A program made the translations under genes and the position numbers. Shown here piece after piece: positions 1 through 11,636 of a DNA stretch of 43,254 nucleotides (positions within the stretch are counted from its first letter, which is position 1; each line of letters opens with the position of its first letter). Under the pieces are notes generated by a model that was given only the letters and a program-made list of their open reading frames with translations, made no database searches and was not told the origin of the DNA. This DNA is from an uncultured bacterium (GTDB lineage Bacteria; Patescibacteriota; Gracilibacteria; Absconditabacterales; Absconditicoccaceae): contig CAIXFE010000061.1 of NCBI GenBank assembly GCA_903918675.1, positions 1 to 43,254 of the forward strand, written 5' to 3'.

Positions 1-85
1 CTTCTATACTTTGCTGGACATACAAAGTGATAGAGAAGCAAACTTACATTATGTTCTTTTGTAATATGTAGCTCGTTTTTCATAC

Positions 86-391
86 CTACCTTATAGTCAT
101 TGCTACACGCGAAGCAAGCTTCGCGGAAAATCTAGATTTTAGTCTCATAATCCCGTGCGTATCTCCAGGGTCATTTGACAAAAGAAAGACAGGGATATCT
201 CTTTCTATAGTTTCTTTAATCTTTGGTATCGCATCGAAAGGGAAAGTTCATGTAGCAAATGTGATTAAGATTACTGCGTTTGTTTTATCCTTAATTTCCT
301 TTTGAAATGCAAGATCCATATCTGGATTATCAGGATTTATTACGGCTATATTACCATAGTCGTTATACTTAAAATTTAAATCTATTATCAT
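86..391 (-). pseudogene. Possible asparaginase/glutaminase C-terminal-domain fragment
   Basis: Reading through TGA at 248: ...NAVILITFATGTFPFDAIPKIKETIERDIPVFLLSNDPGDTHGIMRLKSRF..., resembling the asparaginase C-terminal pattern. No N-terminal half is present upstream. Confidence 0.3.
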
Positions 392-429
392 ATTGCTTTT
401 GGTTTCAAAGGTAAAACACCCAACCCATC

Positions 430-810
430 TTACGTCAGTAAATTTACAATTAACCTCACCGCAGCATAAGAGAGAATAGCTATCAAGATCCCTATAAGCG
501 CTCAGGTCAATAACCCGCTTGCCTTCTTGGTTTTTGCCTCGTCTCATTGTGCAGTAACTAAATTTATTCCACCATACACCAACACTCCCATACAGATGAC
601 CCCGATAGCAAATCGAAGGTATTGATTGATAAGTTGGATGGTACTAAAAAGAGTACCTTCATCTGACTGTATTTGTGTGGGTCAGGTCACGATCACGTCT
701 TGTTGTCCTTGTTGGGGAGGCACATCTATGACCAAAGCAAATGTAGCACCAAAAGTGGCAAGCCCTATGCAGCTACAAAATATTCCATAAATAAATTTCT
801 TAATTAACAT
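430..810 (-). CDS. Small polytopic membrane protein, VirB2/TrbC pilin-like
   Basis: Code-25 read: MLIKKFIYGIF...VIVTGPTQIQSDEGTLFSTIQLINQYLRFAIGVICMGVLVYGGINLVTAQGDEAKTKKASGLLTGALIGILIAILSYAAVRLIVNLLT*. Several TGA at Gly, ends TAA. The track ORF 248..547 is a different frame. Confidence 0.65.
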
Positions 811-835
811 CAGCAATAAGTAATAGTATATAAAA

Positions 836-1678
836 CTATTGTTGGTATGTTCATCAGAGTTCAATACACTTACTGGTCATTTCAGTATCTGTGATGGCAG
901 TCCGGGTGCCGTTTCTATTACATCTATTTAATAATCTATTAGCGTCCCAAGTTCATGTATAAGAGGTGCCGAAATTTGAATTTTCACAAATATATTTTTT
1001 GAGATTGTCTCAGACAAGTAAGGATCAATTGATAAAACATCATTGGCTAGTTCATGTCGTCTGTAAGGAGCTAGCGGTCAACGAAGTAATAAGATTGATG
1101 ATGCCTAGACTGAGAAGTGCAAGTAAAATACCTCCAGCAATGTATCATAGATTCTTTGCAGTATCTTTCACTTCAGCGCCTTTAGCGGCCTCTATGATAT
1201 ACATGATACCATTGAAGATGACCATAGTGATAGATAGGACAATAGTTATTCTCAGCATCCATTTGGCTATGCTTACGATCAAAGGAGCTTGAGTAGTAGT
1301 AAGGTTATTGCCAAGGGTCGCATTATATGTTCATCACAATATTTGTTGACAGAAAGATGGCCTATCCAGTGATGATCCATATGTAGAGATTTGAGTATCC
1401 AACTCACTATCACTCACTCTTTGGTTATTTACGAAACATCACAATCCGAGACTATTTTGTACTCCCACACTTTGTCTAAGGAGTTCATTCCCTACAGCAT
1501 TTTTGGTATTCCCTAGATCTACGATAGTCTGATATGTTTTAGCAGGATAGAAGGCATTTTCCAGAAGATCTTGTTGTGCGTGAGCTCCACCAAAAAGAAA
1601 AAATAAACATCCAAGAGAAAGACTAACGTAAAGTAAGCCAGCACAAATTTTTTTTCCGTACAACAGAGATTTTGCCAT
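836..1678 (-). CDS. Secreted/membrane protein with signal peptide and TM helices, pilus-cluster associated
   Basis: MAKSLLYGKKICAGLLYVSLSLGCLFFLFGGAHAQQ... continues through several TGA (LGLGCFVNNQ, LGYIAGGILLALLSLGIINLITS) to TAG at 836. Confidence 0.6.
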
Positions 1679-1680
1679 AA

Positions 1681-2091
1681 TTAAATTTGATTAAGTAAAT
1701 TATCAGCATCTTGTTCATCTTTTTCCTGAGTAGTAGTTTCTTGTTGTTTGATCTGTGTCATCTTTTGCTGGTATCCGACCTGTTCCCATTGTTGGACGTA
1801 TTTAGTCTTGATGTCCTCTTTCTTTTGCTCATATTTTTTTTCTATCTCTTCTAGCTTCTGTTTTTCTCTCGTCAAAATATCTTTCAACTTAGCCATCTGC
1901 TCTGGATTCATCATAGGGAGGAGATTGAACCAAGATTGTTTTTCTTCCTTTGTATCCATAGATTTTGAATTTAAAATCAGGACGATAACGTCAGGCATAG
2001 ACTCCAAAAACTGATCAGCGATCGTAAATTGTTGCGCAGATTCTCGTAATGCTTCAGGGAGAAACTTTTTAATAAGATCGATACTAGCCAT
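1681..2091 (-). CDS. Hypothetical coiled-coil protein
   Basis: 136-aa ORF, charged C-terminal half, co-directional with neighbours. Confidence 0.6.
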   Translation of the reverse strand: MASIDLIKKFLPEALRESAQQFTIADQFLESMPDVIVLILNSKSMDTKEEKQSWFNLLPMMNPEQMAKLKDILTREKQKLEEIEKKYEQKKEDIKTKYVQQWEQVGYQQKMTQIKQQETTTQEKDEQDADNLLNQI

Positions 2092-2094
2092 GAC

Positions 2095-2310
2095 TTAGAA
2101 GAAGGAATTAAAATGCGTATAAAATCGTTGTGTAATCTTTTTATATCGTGGTAATTTTATAGTGTCTAAAGTTACTTGTTCTTGGGTGGGTTCAGCCGTA
2201 TGAGGTTGAGTAATCTTCCCAAGGATAGCATCTGCCTCTACAGCCTCTTTGTTGTGGTATACCTCTGCTTTCAATTGGATTACAGGGACTTTTTTCATAT
2301 TTTTTTTCAT
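2095..2310 (-). CDS. Hypothetical small protein
   Basis: 71-aa ORF between pilT and the 1681-2091 gene. Confidence 0.4.
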   Translation of the reverse strand: MKKNMKKVPVIQLKAEVYHNKEAVEADAILGKITQPHTAEPTQEQVTLDTIKLPRYKKITQRFYTHFNSFF

Positions 2311-2401
2311 ACTATCTATCTCTCTTCGAGAAAGATGCTTCGTTTGGCCTCCTCATGCATATACACTGATATTGTCCATGCTACATATAAACCAAATAAA
2401 A

Positions 2402-3478
2402 TTATACAGGCTGACTGGTGTTTACAAATAATCCTTCGACTTCGCTCGGGTCAATAATTCATTTATCGATCAATCTCTGAGTATACTTTTTCAAGGTAAT
2501 CATGCCGATCAAAGAAGAGGTATCGATGATACTATCTATCTGATCTATCTCTCTTTTTTTGATATTATTTTTCACAGAGGTTGTATTGATCATCACTTCA
2601 AAAATCCCTACTCTACTCGCACCATCTTTAGTCTTGACCAAAAATTGCGACTGGATACCGATCAAAGATTCCGCCAATCTCTCAGCTATGCTGGATTGAA
2701 TCTCAGGAGGGAAGAAAGAGATAAGTCTATTTACTGTATTAGATGCAGAGTTCGTATGAAGGGTAGAGAAAACCAAATGTCCGGTTTCAGCTAAACTCAA
2801 AACAGATTCAGCTGTCTCTCTATCACGGATTTCTCCCACGAAAATGATATTGGGATCTTCACGCATGGCTGACCTCAGCGCATTGGCAAATGATCGAGTA
2901 TCATGCCCGATCTCTCTTTGAGAGACGATACATTTCTGAGGTTGGAAAATAAATTCTATCGGATCTTCTATCGTGATCAGATTGGAATTTTTCGTTTCGT
3001 TTAGATATTCGAGCATCGCTACGAGGGAGGTAGATTTTCCACATCCGGTAGGTCCCGTGACGAGGTAGAGTCCCTTCTTTGCAGCCAGAATATTTTTCTT
3101 CACACTATCAGCGATATCAGAGAACATCAGTTCTTCTAACTTCTTCGCCATAGCATTGATCTTTCTCATGACTACTCCGATTCTTCCTGTCTTAAAGAAA
3201 GCATTGATCCTATAAGGCACTCAATTCTTAGAAATGTAAGCAAAGTCCGCTTCTTTATCTCCTAGAAATTTATCAAATCTCTGAGGATTCCCTTGAAATA
3301 ATTGCCTCAAGATAATTTCCATAGATTCATTGCTCAATTTTCCTGCCTTTTCCTCTCTGATAATTTCTCCATTGAGCCTATACGAAATACTTTCTCCTCA
3401 GGAAAGATGAAGATCAGAGATATTGGGATTTTTCTCTATCAGAGCTAAGATTTGCTCTATATCAAAGGTTTGTGCCAT
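2402..3478 (-). CDS. pilT: Type IV pilus retraction ATPase PilT
   Basis: Walker A VTGPTGCGKST, FVGEIRDRETAESVLSLAETGHLVFSTLHTNSA. TGA=Gly at LHLSGGE and SKNGVPYRINAF; reading past the apparent TGA stop adds ...RLIDKGIIDPSEVEGLFVNTSQPV* (TAA). Confidence 0.92.
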
Positions 3479-3661
3479 GGGATTAAAATAAATGATAAAT
3501 GCTTAATTTTGAATGTTGAATGATGGTGTTTTTTTGAATGTTTTGACGCTTAGTCGTTTAGTCGCTTCAGCGTTTATACGTTAATTATATCCAGAACCAC
3601 TTTTTTTGCAAATTTTGACTCCATGAAAATGAGTTATGATTGACTTTTCACATAAAAGACA

Positions 3662-3744
3662 ATTGGCCCATATTTTCACCCGGGTGCCAATGGAGGATAA
3701 TCGGCCACTTACCTACCATTTTTTCTACTTAGCACCCGGGTGCT
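3662..3744. repeat. Twin-palindrome element copy 1
   Basis: CACCCGGGTG (3677-3686) and AGCACCCGGGTGCT (3731-3744), centres 56 bp apart, with GGATAATCGGCCACTTACC and a T-rich stretch between. Confidence 0.7.
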
Positions 3745-3891
3745 GGAAAGGATATATTCAAGCAATCAAGCTCACCTTGAAAAACCATCCCATCTAGATA
3801 TGATGACAGAAATCGAATACCATACCCCCGATGAGATATCACTCAAGAAATCACTTCTCATGAGCAATTTATCTGTATAATTGATGAATTT

Positions 3892-5376
3892 ATGTTTGGA
3901 AAAAAGAAATTTCAGAAGAGGACTATAGGCGATATGCCCAGTTATAAGTCGTACAGTGATGCGCTTCACCCTGCTCGTAAACGGTCATTCATGAAGATAT
4001 TTCTCATACTCTGCTGTGTTTTTCTCGTAGTATTTATGAGTAAGTATATCGTAACCTTCGCTAAATGAGCAATTGATCAGATCACTAAGGGGACAGTAAG
4101 TGTCATCTCCAATAGCTTAGGCCAATCAATGACAGGAGATGAATATGGCAATATCAATGTGATGATCGTAGGATATGGAGGTACAGGACATGCAGGATCG
4201 TATTTAGCAGATTCTATCATGGTCGCATCATTCAATCCCAAGTTAGATGCCTTGACGATGCTTTCTATCCCGAGAGATTTAGAGGTGTACGATACAGGAC
4301 GGTGAATTAGAGGTAGAGTTAATGAAGTATTTTCTGTCTGAGTAGGAAGAAATCGCGAATTTGCTACAGGGGCAGCATTACTATCGAGTATGTTGGAGAA
4401 TATCATGTGAATCAAAATAAATTATTATGCCTTGGTAGATTTCTGAGGGTTTAAGTGACTTATAGATACCTTGGGTGGCATCACTATCGATGTCCCCGAG
4501 TCCTTTGTAGATACCACATATCCTACATTAGACAACGGATACATGACCGTAAGTTTCACTTCCTGAGTCAATCAATTCGACGGGGAGAAAGCCTTAGAAT
4601 ATGCAAGATCCCGTCATTCTACTTCAGATTTCGCGAGATCACTCAGACAACAACTTATTATAAAAGCAGTCATGGACAAGTTAATCGACAAGGGAGTAAC
4701 TAATATTACCAAAGTGAAAAAACTCTATGCCGATTATACCACTATGGTCCAGACCAACATCTCGCTCAAGGAGATCATGGGCATGGTGAAATACATGTAC
4801 AATCTCAACAATATATTTTCCTATGGGTATACTACAGAATGCTCTGAGCTCAATTACAAATATTCAACTCCAGCGTGTTTCCTCTATACTCCCGATAGAA
4901 GTCTTTTTGGTGGGGCTTCTGTCATGATCCCTGATGGCTCCACACCAGCCAACGTCTGATTTTATGATTATACTCAGAAATTTGCATCTTACGTTATCCA
5001 TCATCAAGGGTACTTGATAGAGCACCCCAAGATCGCGATCCTGAACGGCATAGACAAAAAGTTCGCTAAGCAGACGTTGAAAATATCAGATGGATTTGCC
5101 AATCAACTTGCGGTCAAACTCAAGAAATATGCCTTTGATATCTCCAATGTTCAGAATTTCACTCAGCCCATTTCATGAACGACACTCTACGTCGTTTCTA
5201 CATGAAAAGTAGATCAAACTATCAAAATGCTTCAAACTTTCGTTCCTATTTTCCACGTAGAAAAAGATACCAGTATGGTAGATCCAGCGCTCCTGAGCTG
5301 ATATGATCTGGTGTTGGTCTTGGGAAATGATTATATACCTTATTTAACAACAAATCCATTTAGTTATTACAAATAG
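3892..5376 (+). CDS. LytR-CpsA-Psr (LCP) family protein
   Basis: MFGKKKFQKR...TM...DEYGNINVMIVGYGG...DSIMVASFNPKLDALTMLSIPRDLEVYD...IDTLGGITIDVPESF...FDGEKALEYARSRHSTSDFARSLRQQ; several TGA at Gly; ends TAG. Confidence 0.88.
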
Positions 5377-5380
5377 CAGA

Positions 5381-6124
5381 ATGCAAAGACCACCACTCCT
5401 AGATAAGATATGGTACCAAAAAGAGAAGATTTTGCTATATCTAGAAAGCCTATGAGTCCCGACCACTACCATCCAAAATGAAACACTTCTCATGCAGACA
5501 TTTATCCACAAATCATTCGCCGCTGATGATAAAGATACTTTCAATCACAATGAAAGATTGGAATTTGTCGGCGATGGGATACTGGGTGCGATCATCAATA
5601 AACTCCTGTTTCTCAATCATCAAGAAATGCCAGAGTCAGAATTAACGCTCTACAAAATAGCGCTCGTCAGGGAAGAAATTTTGGCTGAAGTAGCGAAGGA
5701 TATCCACTTGGACGAGATGCTATTTATCAGTAAGGGAGAAGAAAGATCACAGGGAAGAAAGAAAGACTCTATATTATCTGATGGGCTAGAAGCCTTATTG
5801 TGATTCATCTATGTCGAGCTCGGCGCCACAGAGACAGAAATCTTTATCCAGAAATATATCTATAGCAAATTAGAAAGCATCCAGACCAAGGAAGTGAGAA
5901 GTTACAAAACGTTGATCCAAGAGATCGTCCAAAAAGAGCATAAAACCATCCCCGAATATAAAGACATCGCCGATCAGATAGATGCTAAATGAAATGCGAT
6001 CAATTACAGATCCGAGCTCTATGTCTTATCAGAAAAGAAATCCGAATGAATTTGAACCAACAAGAAAAAGGCGCAAGAGGCCGCTGCGAAGAATTATTAT
6101 ACTCAGTTAACGATGAATAGTTAG
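5381..6124 (+). CDS. rnc: Ribonuclease III
   Basis: LLMQTFIHKSFAADDKDTFNHNERLEFVGDGILGAIIN..., DGLEALLGFIYVELG, dsRBD-like C-terminus; TGA=Gly; ends TAG. Confidence 0.9.
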
Positions 6125-6345
6125 ACGGCGGGGTGTCTAATGTTTAATGTATTTGGTGGTTTTTCATATAAAAGACTCCACCATTTAGCACCAGCCTACC
6201 GGCAGGCAGGTTCAAAATTCAACATTTAGCATTAAGAAAAAATCCTCCTACTCTGTTAGTTGTTAACTATTTTTTTCCATCTTCAGCTTGAAATTATCAA
6301 GTCAATAGTTACATATCAAATCGCTTTAAACTTTAAAAAGGGACT

Positions 6346-7326
6346 ATGAAACCAAAATTTTCGATCATCAAAAGAGCGTATATCTGGGTGGCATTCGGTG
6401 CTTTACTTCTTGTCGTAGCACGAGCTTTCTTCTTCGGTAATGCTAGATTTTCTGAGGAGTTTACGGGATGAGTCCAGATAACCATAGGCACTAAGATACA
6501 AGAAGCTCAGATCAAGAAAGATATGGAATCATATCTCCTATCGCAGGGATATCAAAATACCACAGTTTCTGCACAGATCCACGCAGATACTACACAACTC
6601 TCTATCAAGACGCAGGTAGATAATGATGCAAAGGTAAATATACTCTCTAAGGATATCCAGACATTTCTACTAGATAAAAAGTATATTTCTAGTCCAAGCA
6701 TGATTTTGGAGCAATCTATCACTGGACCAAGCGTAAGTGGATATATGCAAACCACAGCCAGAAATGCGATCATTGTCTGAGTCATACTGATGGCGATCTA
6801 CATGATGTTCTCATTTGCGACCATTAGAAAATCTATTGCTCCTGGAGTTCTTGCATTGGTTACGGTAGTGACGATGATCTTTGATGTGTCTATTCCTGCA
6901 GGAGCATATGGAGTATGGATGATGTTGGACAAAACCGTCATGATTGACTCGGTATTTATCATAGCATTGCTCACCAATATGGGATATAGTATCAACGATA
7001 CCATCATCATTTTCGATAGAGTAAGAGAAAATATCCAAAATAAAGCCATCGGTAAAGGAGTTCTATTTGGCAAGATATTTGAAGATAGTTTACGGCAAAC
7101 TATGAGAAGATCATTAGGGACTGTCTTAGCTACTTTATTAGTTATCGTAGCCATGTTTATTCTCGGTACGGGAGTGATAAGACAGTTTGCGTTTACGATC
7201 GGTATGGGAGTCATTTTCGGTTCATATTCATCGATATTTATCTCTGGTCCATTAGCATATATCCTTGTCGGTATGTACAAGAAAGAAAGAAAACAAATGC
7301 TGGAATTAAAAACAAAGGACCTTTAA
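6346..7326 (+). CDS. secF: Protein translocase subunit SecF
   Basis: MKPKFSIIKRAYIWVAFGALLL...FSEEFTGGVQITIGTK (GGA TGA), ...NDTIIIFDRVREN..., ...LGTGVIRQFAFTIGMGVIFGSYSSIFISGPL. Confidence 0.9.
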
Positions 7327-7425
7327 AGAGAGTGGAAACGTTGAAATGTTGAAGCGTTGAAACGTGAGTGAGATAAAAAAATACCCACACACTCCCACCC
7401 TGCCACTTTCCAACGGTTACGATAA

Positions 7426-8199
7426 ATGCCAATCCAAACCATAATATATCAAAATAACAATTTCCTCCTTATCTGGAAACCGTCTGGCGTGCCAAGCACT
7501 TTCTGAAAAGAAAAATCTTTTCTAGATTTTATGAAAGAAAATACATCTGAACGCATATTCACGTCCGATCCCCTCTCCAAGCTGATGCCCGTCGAACTGG
7601 TTCAGTTTGTTTTTCCTCATATCAAGGACTTCCAAGAAGTCAAAAATATCGATAAAGTCTTTCTTGCTCAAGTGGACACATTTGGACAAGCGCAAGAATT
7701 TGGTTTACTCAATAGGTTAGATAATGATACAAGTGGATTCCTCTATTTTGCCAAAACACAAGAAGCTTACGATAGCTTTAAACAAGCACAAAAGACAGGC
7801 ACTATCCAAAAGTTCTACCTCGCTCAAATACAATGACAATTTAAAGTCGGCTTTTCCCCGACAGGGAGAAATTGAAAATTAGAAATTAATTATCCGATCA
7901 TGCATCGTAGCCAGGAGAAAATGATAGCTATTCGTAAACCCCAAGATATATTGAAGGGGAGATGAAAAGAGCACGAGGTCACTACACAGATAGAATTACT
8001 CTACTATGATAAGAAAAATGACGTCTCGACACTTTTAGTCACGATACACAAAGGGATTAGACACCAAATTAGAGTCCATCTAGCAAGCAGTGGATATCCC
8101 ATCGTCGGTGATCAGTTATATTCCTCCACCACCCATCGTTCCATCCCCAATCGTTCTATATCCTCTCTCCATCTTCGAAGCATCGGATTTTCTCAATAG
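7426..8199 (+). CDS. RluA-family pseudouridine synthase
   Basis: LLNRLDNDTSGFLYFAKTQEAYDSF...TIHKGIRHQIRVHLASSGYPIVGDQLYSS; several TGA at Gly; ends TAG. Confidence 0.85.
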
Positions 8200-8208
8200 C
8201 AAAAAGAC

Positions 8209-8238
8209 TTGACAATGAAAGTAAAATGTTTATAAAAG
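8209..8238 (+). promoter_or_regulatory. Candidate sigma70-like promoter for the 8279 gene
   Basis: TTGACA at 8209-8214 followed at about 17 nt by ATAAAA. Confidence 0.4.
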
Positions 8239-8278
8239 ACGAAGACAATAGGCTTTTTACATTTTTCTTCGGCGCATC

Positions 8279-9271
8279 ATGAGTGATTTTGATAGAGAAC
8301 GTCAAGACGGACACACAGTCCAGACAATAGTCCACTGACTGGAAGAAGAAAAATTATCTTTAGATTTTTATGATAAAGTATTTCAAGCAATAATAAATGA
8401 CATGATTTTCCCACCAAATTCTCCCGCTTATAGTGGTAAAATATATCCTTACATAAATACATTCGTAGATGAAAGACTCAATACAATCAAAGAATGTGAA
8501 ATTCATGAACCAGGACTTAATTTGATAAGATGATCTGTTAAATCAATGTATACCTCCTTTCTTGAGAAGAAATTAAAACCACTAAAAGAAGTAGGTCAGT
8601 TTTATATTACTTTCAAAAAGACAAAACAGATCATTTTTGATGATGTGGAAACAGAGATCCTGACAAGTAAAGGAGCGGTAATACCAATAGAATTTAAAAA
8701 GGACCGATTGAAAACAATAGAAAAGAAAAATGATGATGTAGCTGCTTTCCTTGAGATCTCATTTCAAGTGAAAAAAGAAGAGTACAATGACATTCGCGAA
8801 GAAATTAATTGATTATTATGAGTTATGGAAGGGCAGATTGATGCAATTATTTCTGGTATAAAGAGGAGAAAAGAACTCCAGACAATCTTAAAAAATAAAT
8901 GAGAAGATATTAAGGAGCTAGAAAATATATTGCATTGAGTAAGTCTTGAGGCGGTGATAATCGATATCATCGACGTCTTAAAAGACAATAATAGACCAGA
9001 AGCAGACGAAATCGCCATAACTAATATGGAAAAAAAATATGATATCAAATTAGTAAATGCAGCAGACGAAGAAAAAGGAGCGGTTCATGTAATCCAAGTA
9101 AAGGAGAGTAAGAAAAAGATCATCTTAAATGCCGTCAAAGAAATTATACCACTTTTGTCCCCAGAAGAAGAGTCATTGTTGATAAAAAGCCAAGAGAGAA
9201 TAAAAAAATTAAGAGAATTAAGTAATAAGATAACAGTGCAAAGCTTAGATAAGAAGGATGAAAATACTTAA
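8279..9271 (+). CDS. Hypothetical protein
   Basis: Single code-25 ORF of 330 aa with several in-frame TGA; ends TAA. Confidence 0.7.
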
Positions 9272-9951
9272 GCAATGATAAAGCCATAAATCTCACGAAA
9301 AATACAGAAGAAATTCATCCTTTGATAGATGATCGAAAGAAAATTATAAAAATACGAAAAACGAAAAAATTATTCCAAGCCACCTCTCAAACTATAAGCA
9401 AAAATATCGATAAAAAACATCAAAAATTGTCGAAATAAGGGAGAAAATAGCTAAGTCAACAATCTAAGAGATAGTGCTTATTAAGCCTATTATCTGCACA
9501 TTTTCTTTTCAGAAACAAAAAATAGATAGATGCTAGGCTATATGTCTATTTATTTTTTTAACTTAGGTAATTCACTGATTCATAGAATAAGCGAATAGAG
9601 TCTTAAAAAGAATTTTGGAAGAAAAAAGAGAAGAAAAATATCAAAAACAAAAAATTCACTAGTTCGTGGAATAAAAGAATTGATGTGTTGTTGATGTGTT
9701 CACTGATATAGTGAATAAATGGCAGAAACTCAGCTTGAGAATTGATGTGAAATCAGTATATAGACCTAAGTAGACAAAAAAAGTTCGCTATATCATAGAA
9801 TTTATAGTTTCTACCCAAACAAGTCCCTTGTCCACGACAGTGGGGAAATGGAATAAGGAATTGGTGTGGTAGGAACTATACCTCTCGCATCCAACCTGCA
9901 GTAATAACAGGATTGGCGGTCGAGGTATATTTATTATGTTTTAGACGACGG

Positions 9952-10407
9952 ATGGACATAGTACACCCATGACAATATCTCCAGCAGAGATTAAAAGAAA
10001 AGGGACGGACACAAAAGGATTTTGCTCGTTTATTGGGGAAAAAGGTCAGTGAAGTGAATGAATTGATCAAAGGGAAAAGAAATATCACTGTGCAATGGGA
10101 TATTTTACTTTCTACACTTTTTGGCGATGAAGAACAAAAATGGTGTAGACTCCAGCTAGCATATGATTATTATAGATGACAGCAAAATTTCGATCAGAAA
10201 AAAATTGATGCAATCAAAGTAGCGAGAGAAGAAAAAGTTTGAAAAACGGAAATATGAAAAGATGGGCACGAGGATCAGGACAGTACAGCACGTAATTTAG
10301 ATACTGCAATAAAGATCGAAAATGGAGAGTCGAGAATTAATGAATCTGATCGCATTTCGCCTAACTTTGATAAGCAAAAAGAAGATGAAATATTTAGAAA
10401 TTTTTAA
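9952..10407 (+). CDS. HigA-like XRE/VapI-type HTH antitoxin or regulator
   Basis: MDIVHPGQYLQQRLKEKGRTQKDFARLLGKKVSEVNELIKGKRNITVQWDILLSTLFG; the Gly of HPG is TGA. Confidence 0.8.
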
Positions 10408-10422
10408 TTATTTGTAAGTTGA

Positions 10423-11541
10423 ATGATCGGAAGACCAGCAATGTATAAGGGAAAAAAATTAAAAATAGCTATGGCTTGATGAGGATCATGAGGCCATGTT
10501 TTTCCTATTAAGAGCTTATTGGAATGGATCTATAAAAAGCCCCAATATGTTCAGAGAATAGATAAAATATACTGGTTTGGAACCCAGAATAGTTTGGAAA
10601 GTCAGATCTGTGAGGAGCTCAACGTCTTGGAATGAAATATAAAATTTGTCTCCATTTTGTCAGGGAAATACCGCAGGGAAACGCTCCGAATATCCAGATG
10701 GAAAAATATACGTGATGTCTTTCTGTTTGTCGCTGGGTTCTTTCAAGCTTTCTTTCGATTGCTCCGATATCGCATAGATGTGATATTTTGTAAATGATGA
10801 TATGTGGCTTTACCAGTAGTGTTTGCTGCTGCTATTTTACAAAGGACAATCATCGTCCATGAATCAGATACCCATGCATGACTAGTAAATAGAATTGCTA
10901 ATTGCTTCGCTTCAAAGATATTCACTTGATTTGATGGGGTATTTTCTAAGGCAAAAACAGTTGGCCAAATACTTTCTGATGACATTTTGGTCGAAACGCC
11001 GCATTCAAATTGAGAGCACCACAAGGCGAAAATATTGATTAATGGGTGATCTCAATGATCAAGAAAACTCTATCAAACCATATTACATATCTTACAAAAT
11101 CACACTCAGGCATGCTCAAGTTTTGATTTCTATATCATATTAGGCCTTCTCAGCCAGCAAATGGCAAAGGACTTCGAAGTATTTCCAAACGTTCACACTG
11201 TCGGATTTATTTCCCAGAGAGAGATGGGCGAACTTTACGCGATGTGCGACATTAGTATTACTCGTTGAGGGACTACTTCATTGGCCGAACAGAAATTGTA
11301 TAATATAAAGCAGATTATCATTCCTATCCCATGGACGCATGATCAATATGATAATGCCCAATGGTATGTCGACCATTACAAGGATATCATGTTGAGCCAA
11401 AAAGATATCGCTTTTGAGGAGAAATTGACGAGTGCTTTGATGAAACTAAGGACATTCAATAAAAAGGATTCCAAGAAAAATAAACAAGCGCAGATTAGTA
11501 GAACGAAAGAGATCATAGTGAAGACTATTCTGTCAATTTAG
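10423..11541 (+). CDS. murG: UDP-GlcNAc:undecaprenyl-pyrophosphoryl-MurNAc-pentapeptide transferase MurG
   Basis: KLKIAMAGGGSGGHVFPIKSLLEW (three TGA), GGYVALPVVFAAAI, VHESDTHAGLVNRIA, ILINGGSQGSRKLY, ITRGGTTSLAEQKLYN. Ends TAG at 11539-11541. Confidence 0.9.
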
Positions 11542-11607
11542 CACCCGGGTGCTAAGTGTTTAAAATGGGCTCTAATAGCCTATTTTTTTTATTCCGCACC
11601 CGGGTGC
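11538..11607. repeat. Twin-palindrome element copy 2
   Basis: TTAGCACCCGGGTGCTAA (11538-11555) and GCACCCGGGTGC (11596-11607), centres 55 bp apart; GGCTCTAATAGCC + TATTTTTTTT terminator-like hairpin between. Confidence 0.75.
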
Positions 11608-11636
11608 TCAATAAGCCAATGGACACTTTTCTTACC

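Noticed and set aside
248-547. Track ORF MRRGKNQEGKRVIDLSAYRD... as a full gene
   Set aside because: Its 5' half overlaps, in another frame, the clear code-25 membrane protein (GGINLVTAQGDEAKTKKASG...) ending at 430. Only the 3' part may be meaningful.
6798-7280. 160-aa minus-strand ORF opposite secF
   Set aside because: Antisense shadow of a well-conserved SecF; no family resemblance.
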